Source: Apostichopus japonicus
Lineage: Eukaryota; Echinodermata; Holothuroidea; Aspidochirotida; Stichopodidae
Length of the DNA: 64,000 bases
Direction of reading: 5' to 3'
NCBI RefSeq assembly: GCF_037975245.1
Contig: NC_092577.1
Location: 449,001-513,000 of the forward strand
The notes below the pieces were generated by a model, which saw only the letters and a program-made list of their open reading frames with translations, searched no databases and was not told the origin of the DNA. This document shows, piece by piece, positions 12,526-24,400 of this stretch; within the stretch, counting starts at the first letter, position 1, and every line of letters begins with the position of its first letter. The translations under genes were made by a program, and so were the position numbers.

Positions 12526-14208
12526 TTATTTGCTGGATATGTCATCATACTTGGTACTGGAGTCATAGAAATACAATAGAATTAAAACTGCCCCAATGAC
12601 TACAAGTAACACGAAAAACAAAAGCAACGAGGCAATTACTAAACTCTTCACTCGGCGTTTTCTGGACTCGTCCCTGGCTCTCTTTTTCATCGCTTCCTTA
12701 TAACCGTCATCTTCAAAGTTACTTAAAATGACGTCACCGCTGCTGATATTTATTTCTGGTTGGAACGCTGTGTTCACGTGACCACTATCGACGTCGTCCG
12801 TTGAAACCGAAGGCGCTGTATCTAAATTAAATACGATTTCATCAATCTCTGATGGGGACTCCAATGACGAGATGATCGGAAGTGGTTTGTCTGGTTCTTC
12901 TGGTATAAGGGCGTACAATGAATCTGATGGCAGAGAATCATCATTATTGTTATCTCTGACGTCACTTGATCCTGAAATGGAGGATCGCAGACTCCCTGAT
13001 GACGTAATACTTGCATGACGTTTATCCCTCGAAAAGGAGAATTTTCTACGTTCATAGAAACTAATTTCGTTTGTCCCGAAACGGTCTTTTCTCACTGCAG
13101 TGTGAAGTGAAGCAACATTGGCTGCTGCAGTGTGTCTGTTGTCTTGAAGACTAACCGAGCGTGAAACCCGACGATGTTGTTTGGCTGAAGCCGTTTTATC
13201 TCTGCTGCTGTTTCGTCTACTTTGTATCTCTCCTGTTGTCTTGGCGGAGCCATTTCTTGTTGTACGTTGGTGTTCAACTACTGGAAGTGGGTATTCTCCA
13301 GTAGTTGTCTTCTGCGGCTTCGTCGATCTACGTTCCTTATTCTTTGTAACTGTCGCATACGTTACTTCACCTCTACTCTGGTCATTTATCAACCCACGGT
13401 CGCCATCTTGTACTTTAGCTCCATCAATCTCAGTGTCTGGCGGAGCGTCAGCTGATTTTTGAGATCTTCGTTCGCCTTTCTTCTTAACTGTCGCGTAAGT
13501 CGCAGATACATCCGACACAGCGTAATTATCTGCTTTTGATTCTTGTGATTTACGAGACTTCCTTTCACTCCTACTTGGAACTGTTGCGTAGGTCACATTA
13601 TCGGATATTTCCGTCCTTTCACGGTTACCTCGGTTTGGTGAATCCTTTACCGAACCATTCGTTCTTCTTGGTCTTTCGTCTTGAATAACCGGCAATGCGT
13701 AGCTATCAGATACTGCCTCTGTTTTAATAGAATTCCTTTCCCCATTTCTCTGCACCTCAGTTACGTGGGCATGGTTGTCGGGAATACCCGGCAGGTTTCG
13801 GCTTTCACCGTTACGATTCGGTGTTAGACCGTTACTTTTCGGTGTTAGACCGTTACTCTTCGGAGTTAGACCGTTACTCTTCGGAGTTAGACCGTTACTC
13901 TTCGGAGTTAGACCGTTACTCTTCGGTGTTAGACCGTTACTCTTCGGTGTTGAACCGTTACTCTTCGGTGTTGAAGAAGCTTGTGGAGTCCTTTCGAGAT
14001 GTTCACGTTCTTTACTTCGCTTGGAATTTTCAACCTTTGAGGATTTCAGAGAAGGTGAGTATTGATTTGATTGTTCTCGTCTTCTCCCATCTCGTTTTGA
14101 CTGTTTAAATTTCCCAGGTGGTCCTAACTCTGCTCTTTTCCCATCTCGTTTTGACTGTTTTAGTTTCGCAGGTGGTCCTAACTCTGCATAGCCGCTCTCC
14201 TCATCCAT
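12526..14208 (-). CDS. C-terminally anchored membrane protein with ITIM-like motifs, unknown family
   Basis: A single-exon frame of 560 codons. The open frame extends to a GTG at 14217, but the first ATG is at 14208-14206 and an in-frame TGA lies upstream. A ttttcag acceptor at 14242 suggests a 5' UTR intron. The protein is basic and disordered, with TPKSNG repeated seven times plus TPNRNG at about residues 80-134. Tyrosine motifs fitting or nearly fitting (S/I/V/L)xYxx(I/V/L) are SGYAEL (Y7), VTYATV (Y207), ATYATV (Y238), VTYATV (Y284) and SLYALI (Y432). A basic stretch (508-521) precedes one hydrophobic segment at about 522-547, and only some 13 residues follow. By the positive-inside rule the long N-terminal part is cytosolic. 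Such motifs recruit SH2-domain phosphatases in known receptors; that role here is inference. An AATAAA overlaps the stop codon (12522-12527). I do not recognise the family. Confidence 0.75.
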   Translation of the reverse strand: MDEESGYAELGPPAKLKQSKRDGKRAELGPPGKFKQSKRDGRRREQSNQYSPSLKSSKVENSKRSKEREHLERTPQASSTPKSNGSTPKSNGLTPKSNGLTPKSNGLTPKSNGLTPKSNGLTPKSNGLTPNRNGESRNLPGIPDNHAHVTEVQRNGERNSIKTEAVSDSYALPVIQDERPRRTNGSVKDSPNRGNRERTEISDNVTYATVPSRSERKSRKSQESKADNYAVSDVSATYATVKKKGERRSQKSADAPPDTEIDGAKVQDGDRGLINDQSRGEVTYATVTKNKERRSTKPQKTTTGEYPLPVVEHQRTTRNGSAKTTGEIQSRRNSSRDKTASAKQHRRVSRSVSLQDNRHTAAANVASLHTAVRKDRFGTNEISFYERRKFSFSRDKRHASITSSGSLRSSISGSSDVRDNNNDDSLPSDSLYALIPEEPDKPLPIISSLESPSEIDEIVFNLDTAPSVSTDDVDSGHVNTAFQPEINISSGDVILSNFEDDGYKEAMKKRARDESRKRRVKSLVIASLLLFFVLLVVIGAVLILLYFYDSSTKYDDISSK

Positions 14209-14241
14209 AACCGTCACATCGGAGTATCATCACCATCAGAT

Positions 14242-17200
14242 CTGAAAATCGAAAAGGTAAAATAAGAATATCTTAAAGATATCAAAGTGAGGAAGATATG
14301 TTTTAAAGAAACATATATAAAAAAAACAGACGTGTAACTATACACTGGTAGCGACGAAAAGTTGATGGCGGGTAATTTCAGAGTTTCCCAACTTCATAGC
14401 ATAGACGAGGAATGTGTCAGACACCTTATAGTGTTTCTCAACCACGGGCACCTCATCCCCTCCTCGCTCAGAAAAAAATGTGAACCATTTCAGTAAACGG
14501 AATGATTTTCGTTTGAAAGTGGTTCATTGCATTAAGCTCTTTACTTCTCTACCCCCCCCCCCCCCACCGCTTGTGCCCACCCCACTCTACCGTTTTGATC
14601 CACCGATCTACACTCTACCGATTTTTGAAGACTTCTTAATATGCCAAAGGATCATTATTTCCGAATTTGCAAGATGTAATTGCAAAGCTGCTTGTTTATT
14701 CTATTGGTTAATAGAAGTCAATTAGAAATTAACCTTTAACACACGAAACCAAAAACTTGCGGCAATTTGGAAATTAAAGCCTTTCCCAATAAGTGGTCGT
14801 GTAAATTAATTTGTTATTCCCTAAAGCCATTTGCTAAATGATATCTTACCTTAAATAACAAGTCTAAGGACCTGCCTTCCCCCTTCCCCCACCCCCAAGA
14901 CCCCCACCCCCAAGAAAGAAAAACAAAACAAACAAGAAAAGACGTTCGTAAATCAAACCACCGTGACCAGTTCGCAGTAAGAACAGTCTAAGGATCTCTG
15001 CGATAGGCCTATATAGCGCAATCAAGGCTAGTCATACCTATTTATTCAGCATGTATAGGCCTATATAGGCTATCAAAGGGTCAACCTACAATCGTGGCCA
15101 TTTCTGGAAGTTTCCAATTTTGTGGGTGGGCAAGGAAAGGGACCAACACTATATATATTGTATGTATTTATATATGTATAATATGTATTTTATATATACT
15201 ATTTATATATATATACTATACATATGTATATCTATTTTATATTTACTATTTATATATGTATATGTATTTCATATATACTATTTATATACTATACGAACAT
15301 ATATATATATATATTGTATTTCAGACTACTTAAGCTTTACATGTCAGTTTCTGGGGAACTGGTCAATCATTGAATGGGTGATGGTGTGACGGGTGCCGCG
15401 GTTGTATATACACACATACACACATACATACATACACACAGGTTGAAGAATACGATGAAACATAACTTATTTGGTTAACAATCACTGCTGTGAAGGTAGA
15501 TATGAAGATATGACTGAGGGCATAATAACCCTGACAATAGTAAATGATAACATTAATAATGCTAATCCCCAACCCTAAAGGCCACATAAAGTCTTAAAGT
15601 GGAACTATATTTATGTGAGTATGCCATGGATGACCTGCAATTGAAGAGGGTCTAAAACAATCGACAATAATACCATCACCCCCTCTAAGGTGAATGAAAC
15701 AATGTCCTTCTATGCTAATATGTCATGGATATTCAATTTACTTGCTTCTTATTTAACCTTAAGTTCAGCACACTACATTTTGTGTTAAGTTTATATACCA
15801 AGACGACCCCATTGACGTATAGTAACTGGGGCAGAGGGGTGAGGGAGGGGGAATCACTCCCCGAACCAAACTTTGCATATAGTGAGTGTATGTCTCTGCC
15901 CCCTATCTTCTCCAACTAGGAATGCACTCCACTGCTGGCAGTTATAAATCATTCAGCTGGATCCTAAGAATTAGCAAATAAGTGCCAGGCAATCAACTAT
16001 TCTATTTTGTATTCGTTTCATATACATCATATTAGACTAGAGTTCGATGTCTATAAAGCAACCGAAATTTGGACGTGAGGGTTCACAATTTCAGCCTGAG
16101 TGAAACACCGAAATTCGTACAGTTTCAAGAAAAGTAGAAATTTGGATATTTGGTACCGTAGCATCTACTAAACTAATATTCTTCTAGTAAAAACTCCAAG
16201 CCCCACCGGTTCAAGGTCTGCCCTCTAACTTCTTATAGGTCCCTTTCTTAAGGCACACGAGTGCCGCTGTAACGTAAACGGCCGCCGCCATGACTTGACG
16301 CTCAGGGAGTCATTATGCATAAGTATATACAATTAATACAGTATTTCCCCATCCACAAGCGGTGCCAGTTTGTATTGCTTACATTGTTAGTTAATAGATG
16401 TCCAATACTTACTGTGTTCATTGCTTTCTCCCTTTTCTCTCAACTTCACCAGCTAAAAACCGATGGATTTTCCAATCTCTGAAGGAAGTAGGCTATTCGA
16501 TAAACTTTCTTTTTAAATTAAGTCAAGAACCAACCAGTCGAGGAGTCTCAGCGTTGGTTTATTATCGCTGAAAGTTACTGTATGGCCAAACAGTATAATA
16601 ACGTGCAAACGATAATAAAACCGATTCTTTAAGGTGAACGATTAAATAGAACCAGTTAACTCTTTCCCCCTCGATGGGTGTTGTTTTCCGGAATGCCTGC
16701 ATTGTGTTATAGTTTCCAGCCACAATGAACTCTCTCACTGTATCAAACAAACCATGAACACTTGATTGTGCAGACGGGCACAGGAATGGATATGGTCCAC
16801 AAGCTCCATTGTTTAAGGGCTACAGAATACCATGCTTGGTTAACTACCATCTCCATAACTAAAGTTCGGATGACCCGATTTTCAAGGGTAAATATATACT
16901 GCGTACTTCGTATTATAGCAAGAATTCCGATTTATAGTTGCTTACATTTGTAAGTTTTTAGCTTCACAGTATAACTACTTTGTAAGAAAAAAATTTGGCA
17001 TGCAATTAAGGATTGGTTCATCACGTTGTGTAAACTTTATGTTTTCGACTGAATACGCGATTTTATCCCGCGAATTAACTTTCATACTTATTAGCGTTGG
17101 GGTATGAGATGGTGAGGGTAGGGTGAGGGTAGAGGTTGAGGGACGTAAATAGTCTGGGGATAATGTGATGGTGAGGGTGGATTTGGGAAGGAGAGGAAAC

Positions 17201-20200
17201 GAAACTTCTACAATAGTAAGATGTTAAATTGTAAATAAATGGGGTCTTTAACAATTTATACAAAACGTTGTTATATGGATTTCTCTATAATGAGAATTCA
17301 GTTAGTATGGTTTAATATTACAGGAGTGGTGTTGGTGGTTGGGGAAGGGGAAGGGGAAGGGGACGTAAATGAGTGGTGTTGGTAGTTGGTGGAGGATGTA
17401 CAATGTAAGTGTAGATTTATTTGACATGTAGCCTATCCACATAGAGAAAGTCTTGGTGTGCATGCAGGTGGTTCCAGTTACTGTATCAGGGTCTGAATTT
17501 AACAGGGCCCTCTGATCAAAGACGATGGCTTGTCCATTTCAAACACAATTGCGGAGAATGTTGACCGATCCTCCAGCTCCCTGTACTGTTCTACGTATCA
17601 TGACTTCGACCATACATGAATAAAACAATATATGTTTAAGCCTAACTAGTTTCAGTCTTTATCATATATGTGTATGGCCCTTACCAATACTAGATACAGG
17701 TATTGCGGGCGTACTATTCTTTCATGAGGTTCAGAGTCATAACGTTGTTGTGAGGGGAGAATAGAGAAATAATGTTTCAAGTTTGGGTGCAATTGTGTGT
17801 AATAGACCGATGGAGTCGGAGTCATTTATCTCTCAAGCTTTCGATTGTTGTAAGTTTTTAGATAAACCCTAGCTCTTTTCCTACCACCCCCCCCTCCACT
17901 CCCGGGAGGGGAAGGGTGATAGGACAAGAGCTATGGTTTGGCCGCCAATCCTCTCTCTTATTGAGGAGGATGTTGAGTGGACCCGACCCTCTCCCTGTAC
18001 TGTTGCAGGTATAAAATACAAACTGTTATATCTGTTATCATCTTTTCGTTGTTTCAGTCTTTATAATATATATATATGCATAACGTAAATAGCCTCAACA
18101 TACAAATATTTGTGGAATTAAAGTAGCAATCTTTAATATTAAACAATATTTAATATGAAATCAAGGAACTGCTACTGTACTCCGCTGTGGGTCAACTCCG
18201 GCAAATTTACAGGCTCCATCCATATTAAGTGACTGGGTGCAGACGACAGTGAGGTTCTGCACGGATAACACAATATTATTCTTGGATAAACTGACGAAAT
18301 TAAAAATAATCAATCAATGCTATAAGGCAGATGCAGATCTTCTTTAGTATGATAGCCAAGAGAGACAATTGTGGTGATTTACAAAGTGGCGAAACCTAAC
18401 ATAAACATGAAATGAAAATTATGGTGTGGAAAAGGAGCGTCGCCCCTTATGCAATAAAATAATAGGCATTAACGAAGTATCACCATTGAAAGTAAAAATT
18501 AAACAAAAACAAAAACCAAACAAAGAATTTATTTTGCCATGTAATTGATTTACATGCAGGAGTAAGCCTAGTTATGTGGTAAACTAGGAAAATATCGAAA
18601 TAGCCTATAAACTAAATCACCGTGTTAGAATAATTACATTTAATATATGGGATATCAAATGATTTGACGGACAAATGTTACTTCAAAATACAAGAATGGC
18701 AAACTTAATATGTATGACCTGTGATGTACCGTATTCAATAATTCATTACAACAGGATATCCTCATTCTTTGGGTGTTTAGAGATTGACTGAGTCCTTAAT
18801 CTGGAAGACAGATGAAATATTTACATTCTAAACTTTAGCAAACATGTAATGCCATGAACCTTTGAAGACGGTGGTCTGTGACGTCATCAAGGCAACTGTT
18901 CTGTTCCCGTTTTTGTCGCCTGCTTGTTTATACGTACTTGAACAGACACAATGACAATGTTTGCTTATATCAGTCGGCCTAATAGAAACTCGGGAATTCG
19001 TGACCTTTTTATGTTTTTTAGGCCTATACGAAAGTCATCATCTTTGTTCGGATGTTTTTCCAATAACAGAGACTTGAACTGGTAACAAGCTGCTCAATAC
19101 CTGGACCATAACTGGAATACATTACCTTAATAACTTAAAATCTGCCAAAAACCGTAGCTAATCTTGATCAAAATAAATGAAGAATAAACATACAAGTTAA
19201 CATTCAAAACACAAAGCTAGCAGGTGTAGCCAATGTGTATCATGACAACCTTATCGAAATAATATGAGATGTAACATGATGGTCTTACTCCTTTCTGGTT
19301 TTATTTGAGACCAGTGAAACCCAAAATTATTACATAAACTATTAGTACGTGTTTATGTTGGCATTGGTATTCAACACGATGGTCATAACTTAAACTCCCT
19401 TCCTTTCCAAAATATCCTCTTTTCGTCTTAATTTTCTGTCTGGTTAGAAAGCATAATTCAACAGTCAGCCAAAAAAGAAGAAAAAATGGTAAAATTGCTG
19501 AACTTTAGAAGGCTGTTTTAGGGAAGTACATTGAAGTGTGTAATACACATAAACATGCCCCTCCACCTCCACCCCAGGCCCACCACCACCCCATCTAAAC
19601 ACACACACACATACACCAAGGCCCAACCCAAGCCCTCTCCAATTTCAAAGGAATGTGAAATGTCTGAATGGACGAGTACACAACATACAAGCCCGTACCA
19701 TTAAATTGTTTTGTTTTCATTGAAACTTGGGATCAGCTGATAGTTGTGCTAAAAATATATGACATCAGAAAAGCCAATTATGATTTTAAATGACAGTAAG
19801 CTGAAAAGAAACAAAGCAAATGTCAAACGATAATACTCTTTTGTAGATCATTTATTCGTTGGAAACACAAAGTTGATGAAGTTAATCTCCTGGAAAAAGA
19901 AATAAACTGAAATGACATGATGTAATGAGAACATTTATATGGTAAGGGTTGACTTGCTGTCATAGTCCGGCTAAAGAAGTTAAATTATCCATCTTACAGT
20001 AACTGTTGACCTGGTTCATGATTAATAACCAACACTGGAAGACAATTGTGTGAACCTTAATAATCGCAAGGGATATGTATTTCAAAATCTGTGGCTAAAA
20101 CGATCTTTCGTACAGAAAGAATATAACTGATCGTTCAAACACTTCTCTTTATAAACTGTTCCTTTAATGAGGAATTTGGAATTACTGTTAAGTAATAGTT

Positions 20201-21102
20201 TGTAATGTCACTGATGGAATACATTGAAGATGTCTCCATTTTCTCTTATTTGAAATAAAAATGAAATCACATTCAAGTTTGATGACTTTTGAAGAATAAC
20301 ACTCCATTACACCGATGAATGCTCTACCAAGGTAAAACTTAATGAACCAAACTTAAGCAGTTATTTTGGTTTTTAGGTTTCATAATTCCTTTCCAGAAGG
20401 ATACCTTTATGATGGTCAATGCTTGAAGGTTGCAGCATAATACTCAATCCAGATTCAGACCAGAGTGACCATTGTACTTAATATCTATACAGATGACCTT
20501 TTGAGTCTATAGATATATGCCACATGAAGGAGCATGTGTTTTCTAGTAGTACTTGGAAAATTACACAACAATTAAAAAATGAAAGGGTCATGAATTTACC
20601 TAGGGCAGACTAAATGGAGTAGAACTTATCTTGATAGTAAAACTTTCATGATGCTACTACTTATGTAGGTATTAATCAATGCTACATTATTGATATAGTA
20701 ATTGCCATGGAAATGGTTAAAAGGGTCTCCATATTGGTTACAGTTTTGATGAGAGACTATGATATCATAGCCAAAAAGCTAAGTAAAATTAAATGATATC
20801 ACAAAGTTTTTTTAAGTTATTGTTAAAAGATCCCATGAGTTTTGAATCTAAATCATTCCTTTTCTTCTCTTTTCAACTTTCCATTTTTTTGTTGTTGTTG
20901 TTGTAAGGCAAGCAATTCTCAGACATAACTTGATAGAATTTACATCCACAAAAAATACTTCAATGGAAAACATCTGGGCTGAACAGATAATGTGATGTCC
21001 ACCATAACAACCATTGTCCACCATAGCAACAGCTTCTATCTTAACTCTATCAATAATAGAATAATCATAAAATATGCAAATTTTCTTGCTTCAAGGTACA
21101 GG
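14242..21102. other. Long intergenic region, no gene seen
   Basis: About 6.9 kb without a convincing exon or RNA gene. It holds poly-C at about 14553-14567, TA-rich simple sequence at 15150-15320, a short CA/CATA tract at 15409-15440, a GGGGAA repeat at 17343-17362 and scattered TAGGCCTA words. Confidence 0.5.
15150..15320. repeat. TA-rich simple sequence
   Basis: Imperfect repeats of TATATATACTATTTATA dominate the stretch. Confidence 0.8.
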
Positions 21103-21320
21103 CTGTCCAAACTATCACATATGTTTCACGACCCTGTCTGGATGTCTTGAATATTAAATCTTCATGTCCTTGAATATGGCTAGCATATGTCCAGATATGT
21201 AACAGGCTGGCCAAAGTACCATGGGTGTTTCATGACCCTGTCTCGATGTCTTGAATATTAAATCTTCATGTCCTTAAATATGGCTAGCATATGTCCAGAT
21301 GAGAAACAGGCTGGCCAAAC
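21103..21320. repeat. Tandem duplication, about 110-bp unit, 2 copies
   Basis: The block CAGGCTGGCCAAAG, TTCATGACCCTGTCT, CTTGAATATTAAATCTTCAT and GGCTAGCATATGTCCAGAT occurs twice in tandem with few differences. It lies just downstream of the ERGIC3 stop codon, probably in or near its 3' UTR. Confidence 0.85.
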
Positions 21321-21430
21321 TGGATCCCAACCAACATTTACATGCATTATCAATATTTGGTCCAATAAGCCATGTTGCTCCTACATGGCTGTTATCTTTT
21401 GAGTAACCCTCCACCAATACACTCTCTCAC

Positions 21431-24400
21431 TCAATGTGCTTTCCCAAGTTCAATCTTTTTTTGTAATGCTCTTGATGAATGGTAAATCATTGAATCGATT
21501 AATCCAGCCACTGGAGAGAAAAATAAAACAAAGCAATTAAATGTCACTGAAAAGTAATTACAAGTAAACATCCAGCCACCGGGCAGGAGAAGATAATATA
21601 AACCAATGAATGACAATTAAATAAATGTATTCATCTTAGAATATAATATGAAACAATGAATGGTAAATTATTGAATCTATTAATCCAGCCACTAGAAGAT
21701 AAAATTTAACAAATTAATGAATGAGAAATAATTAAATGTTAACATCCAGCTACTGGAAGAGATAGGAATCATGGATACTATTCATGCAGAATAAAGTAAT
21801 TATATCCTTTTAAGTGTTGCAGAGAGATTTAGGTACAAAGTTTAATGGTGGCCAGAAAGATCAATTTTGCATATTTGTACAAAGAATCTAACAGATTAAT
21901 ATTTACCAGTAAATATTCCTCCAACGATGGCACAGACACCTGTTAGAAAATGCATGAAAGACCTGTGGAAAACAAAATCAACTCATGAATATGCATTCAA
22001 GACCAGCAATAATAAAATATAATTTATGAATATGCATTGAAGGTACTTCTAACAAGTGAGCTGCCAACTTTCAAAACATCGACTATTATAATGTAGGGGT
22101 TATAAGTTGAGGGATGGTTGTCCTAACCTTATCTATAGCCAAACACATATAGCCAAACACCTATAGCCAAACAGCTACAGCCAAAAACCTATAGCCAAAA
22201 ACCAATAGCCAAAAACCTATAGCCAAAAACCTATAGCCAAACACCTGTAGCCAAACACATATAGCCAAACAAGAGGTGCAAGTGTCTCCACTCCAAGGGA
22301 CCATAATGCCCTTCCAACAGTGAGGTACTCATGAAGGGTGCATACTTCCAACAGTGAGTTACTCATGGAGGGTGCATACTTCCACAGTGAGGTACTCATG
22401 AAGGGTGCATACTTCCACAGTGAGGTACTTATGAAGGGTGCATACTTCCAACAGTGAGGTACTCATGAACTTGGGTGCATACTTCCACAGTGAGGAACTC
22501 ATGAAGGGTGCATACTTCCAACAGTGAGGTACTCATGAAGGGTGCATACTTCCACAGTGAGGTACTCATGAACTTGGGTGCATACTTCCAACAGTGAGGT
22601 ACTCATGAAGGGTGCATACTTCCAACAGTGAGGTACTCATGAAGGGTGCATACTTCCAACAGTGAGGTACTCATGAAGGGTGCATACTTCCAACAGTGAG
22701 GTACTCATGAAGGGTGCATACTTCCAACAGTGAGGTACTCATGAAGGGTGCATACTTCCAACAGTGAGGTACTCATGAAGGGTGCATACTTCCAACAGTG
22801 AGGTACTCATGAAGGGTGCATACTTCCACAGTGAGGTACTCATGAACTTGGGTGCATACTTCCAACAGTGAGGTACTCATGAACTTGGGTGCATACTTCC
22901 ACAGTGAGGTACTCATGAAGGGTGCATACTTCCAACAGTGAGGTACTCATGAACTTGGGTGCATACTTCCACAGTGAGGTACTCATGAAGGGTGCATACT
23001 TCCAACAGTGAGGTACTCATGAAGGGTGCATACTTCCAACAGTGAAGTACTCATGATGAGTGTATATTTCTCTTTGTAAGGTCCTCCCCAAGGGTAGATA
23101 GATCCCTCTTGTGGTACTCATGTTAAGCACGTCTTCACTTATGTGTGGTACATATGAAAGATGTATCTTCTCCCGTATTTTCACTGGTCAGCATTAACGT
23201 CACATTTACCAACTTTTAATGGTAAGGCTATTTTCACTTTCCACCATTCATGACGACAGACTCACCGGCTTTTTTCTGTAAATTTGACCATGAGTGGTGA
23301 GAGCTCATAGAGGATGAAAACACCAGGAAGACCTTGATCTCCTAACGGTGATGATGTTGATACTCTCTTCTGGTGTTTGGTAACAGAATACTGGTTTGAA
23401 CGAATTATTGATTCATCCGATTTCATATATGTAGTTGGAACAATTTTTACAAAATATTGGTACATCGCTGAACCTGGCATGATCACAGAGAGAAAAAGAA
23501 TGGAACGGAATAAAGACACACACAGTTGTAACATGAAAAGAACATTAAACCAGCATCATGTAGTGAAGGCAGTGAAATAATTCACTTCAAACTTATCTTG
23601 AGTTATGGTTACAAAGTTTTCCAATGTTAACATTTGTCTGACCTTGTGTGACCTTTGACCTTCCGGGTCCCAGAAAATGCTGGAATTTATGTACTCAGAA
23701 TACATCATTTGAAGTCTAAAATGCTAAAAAGTAATTGGTAAGGGATGACCCCTGACCCCCTAAATTTGGGTGGCATTTAACGAACTCAGTGTCACCCCCT
23801 TCCCCTTCTTATAAACATCCTTCATATGCCCCTGATCCCTTAACTTATCGGTACATGAAGGTTAAATGTAAGGCAATTAGTAAGACTTAAATATGCATAA
23901 ATAGCTATTGTTGTAGAATCCATAATCAACATAATAATATTGTCAAGGGCGTAGGAACCGGGGGGGTGGGGGCGCCAGCCCCCCCCCCCCCAGTGAAAAA
24001 TATGGGGGGCGGAAGTATCGTTCTGCCCCCCCGCTCCGCAAGTCAGAAAACCCCTTTTTCATTTCCAAATGAGAAAAAAATCATCACAAACACACTAATT
24101 GTGCATTACCACAGCTAGTGTGCAAAACCTCCATTTATGAATTATTCATAATCATAATAAATTAAAGTAGTCTATTATCCTTCCCAACAATTCAATAATG
24201 TTAACGAAAATCAGCCTAAAATAAAACGTAACATAGCATGAGATTTAGTGAAGTTAAAAGGAACGGGGCTTAGACGGGAATCGAACCCGTGACCTCTCGC
24301 ACCCGAAGCGAGAATCATACCACTAGACCACCAAGCCTAACGTCCTTCAATGCGGCGGCAATATATTATATAAAAAGAATTAATATTTTTGGACACATTT

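Noticed and set aside
13775-14108. Open frames on the plus strand opposite the 12526-14208 gene
   Set aside because: They are periodic shadows of the TPKSNG coding repeat and have no independent support.
14209-14217. Upstream GTG start adding three residues to the ITIM-like protein
   Set aside because: GTG is not a normal eukaryotic start, and an ATG follows three codons later.
23944-24015. Sequence AAGGGCGTAGGAACC followed by G and C runs, resembling a hAT MITE end
   Set aside because: Only one weakly matching end was seen, with no inverted partner or target duplication.
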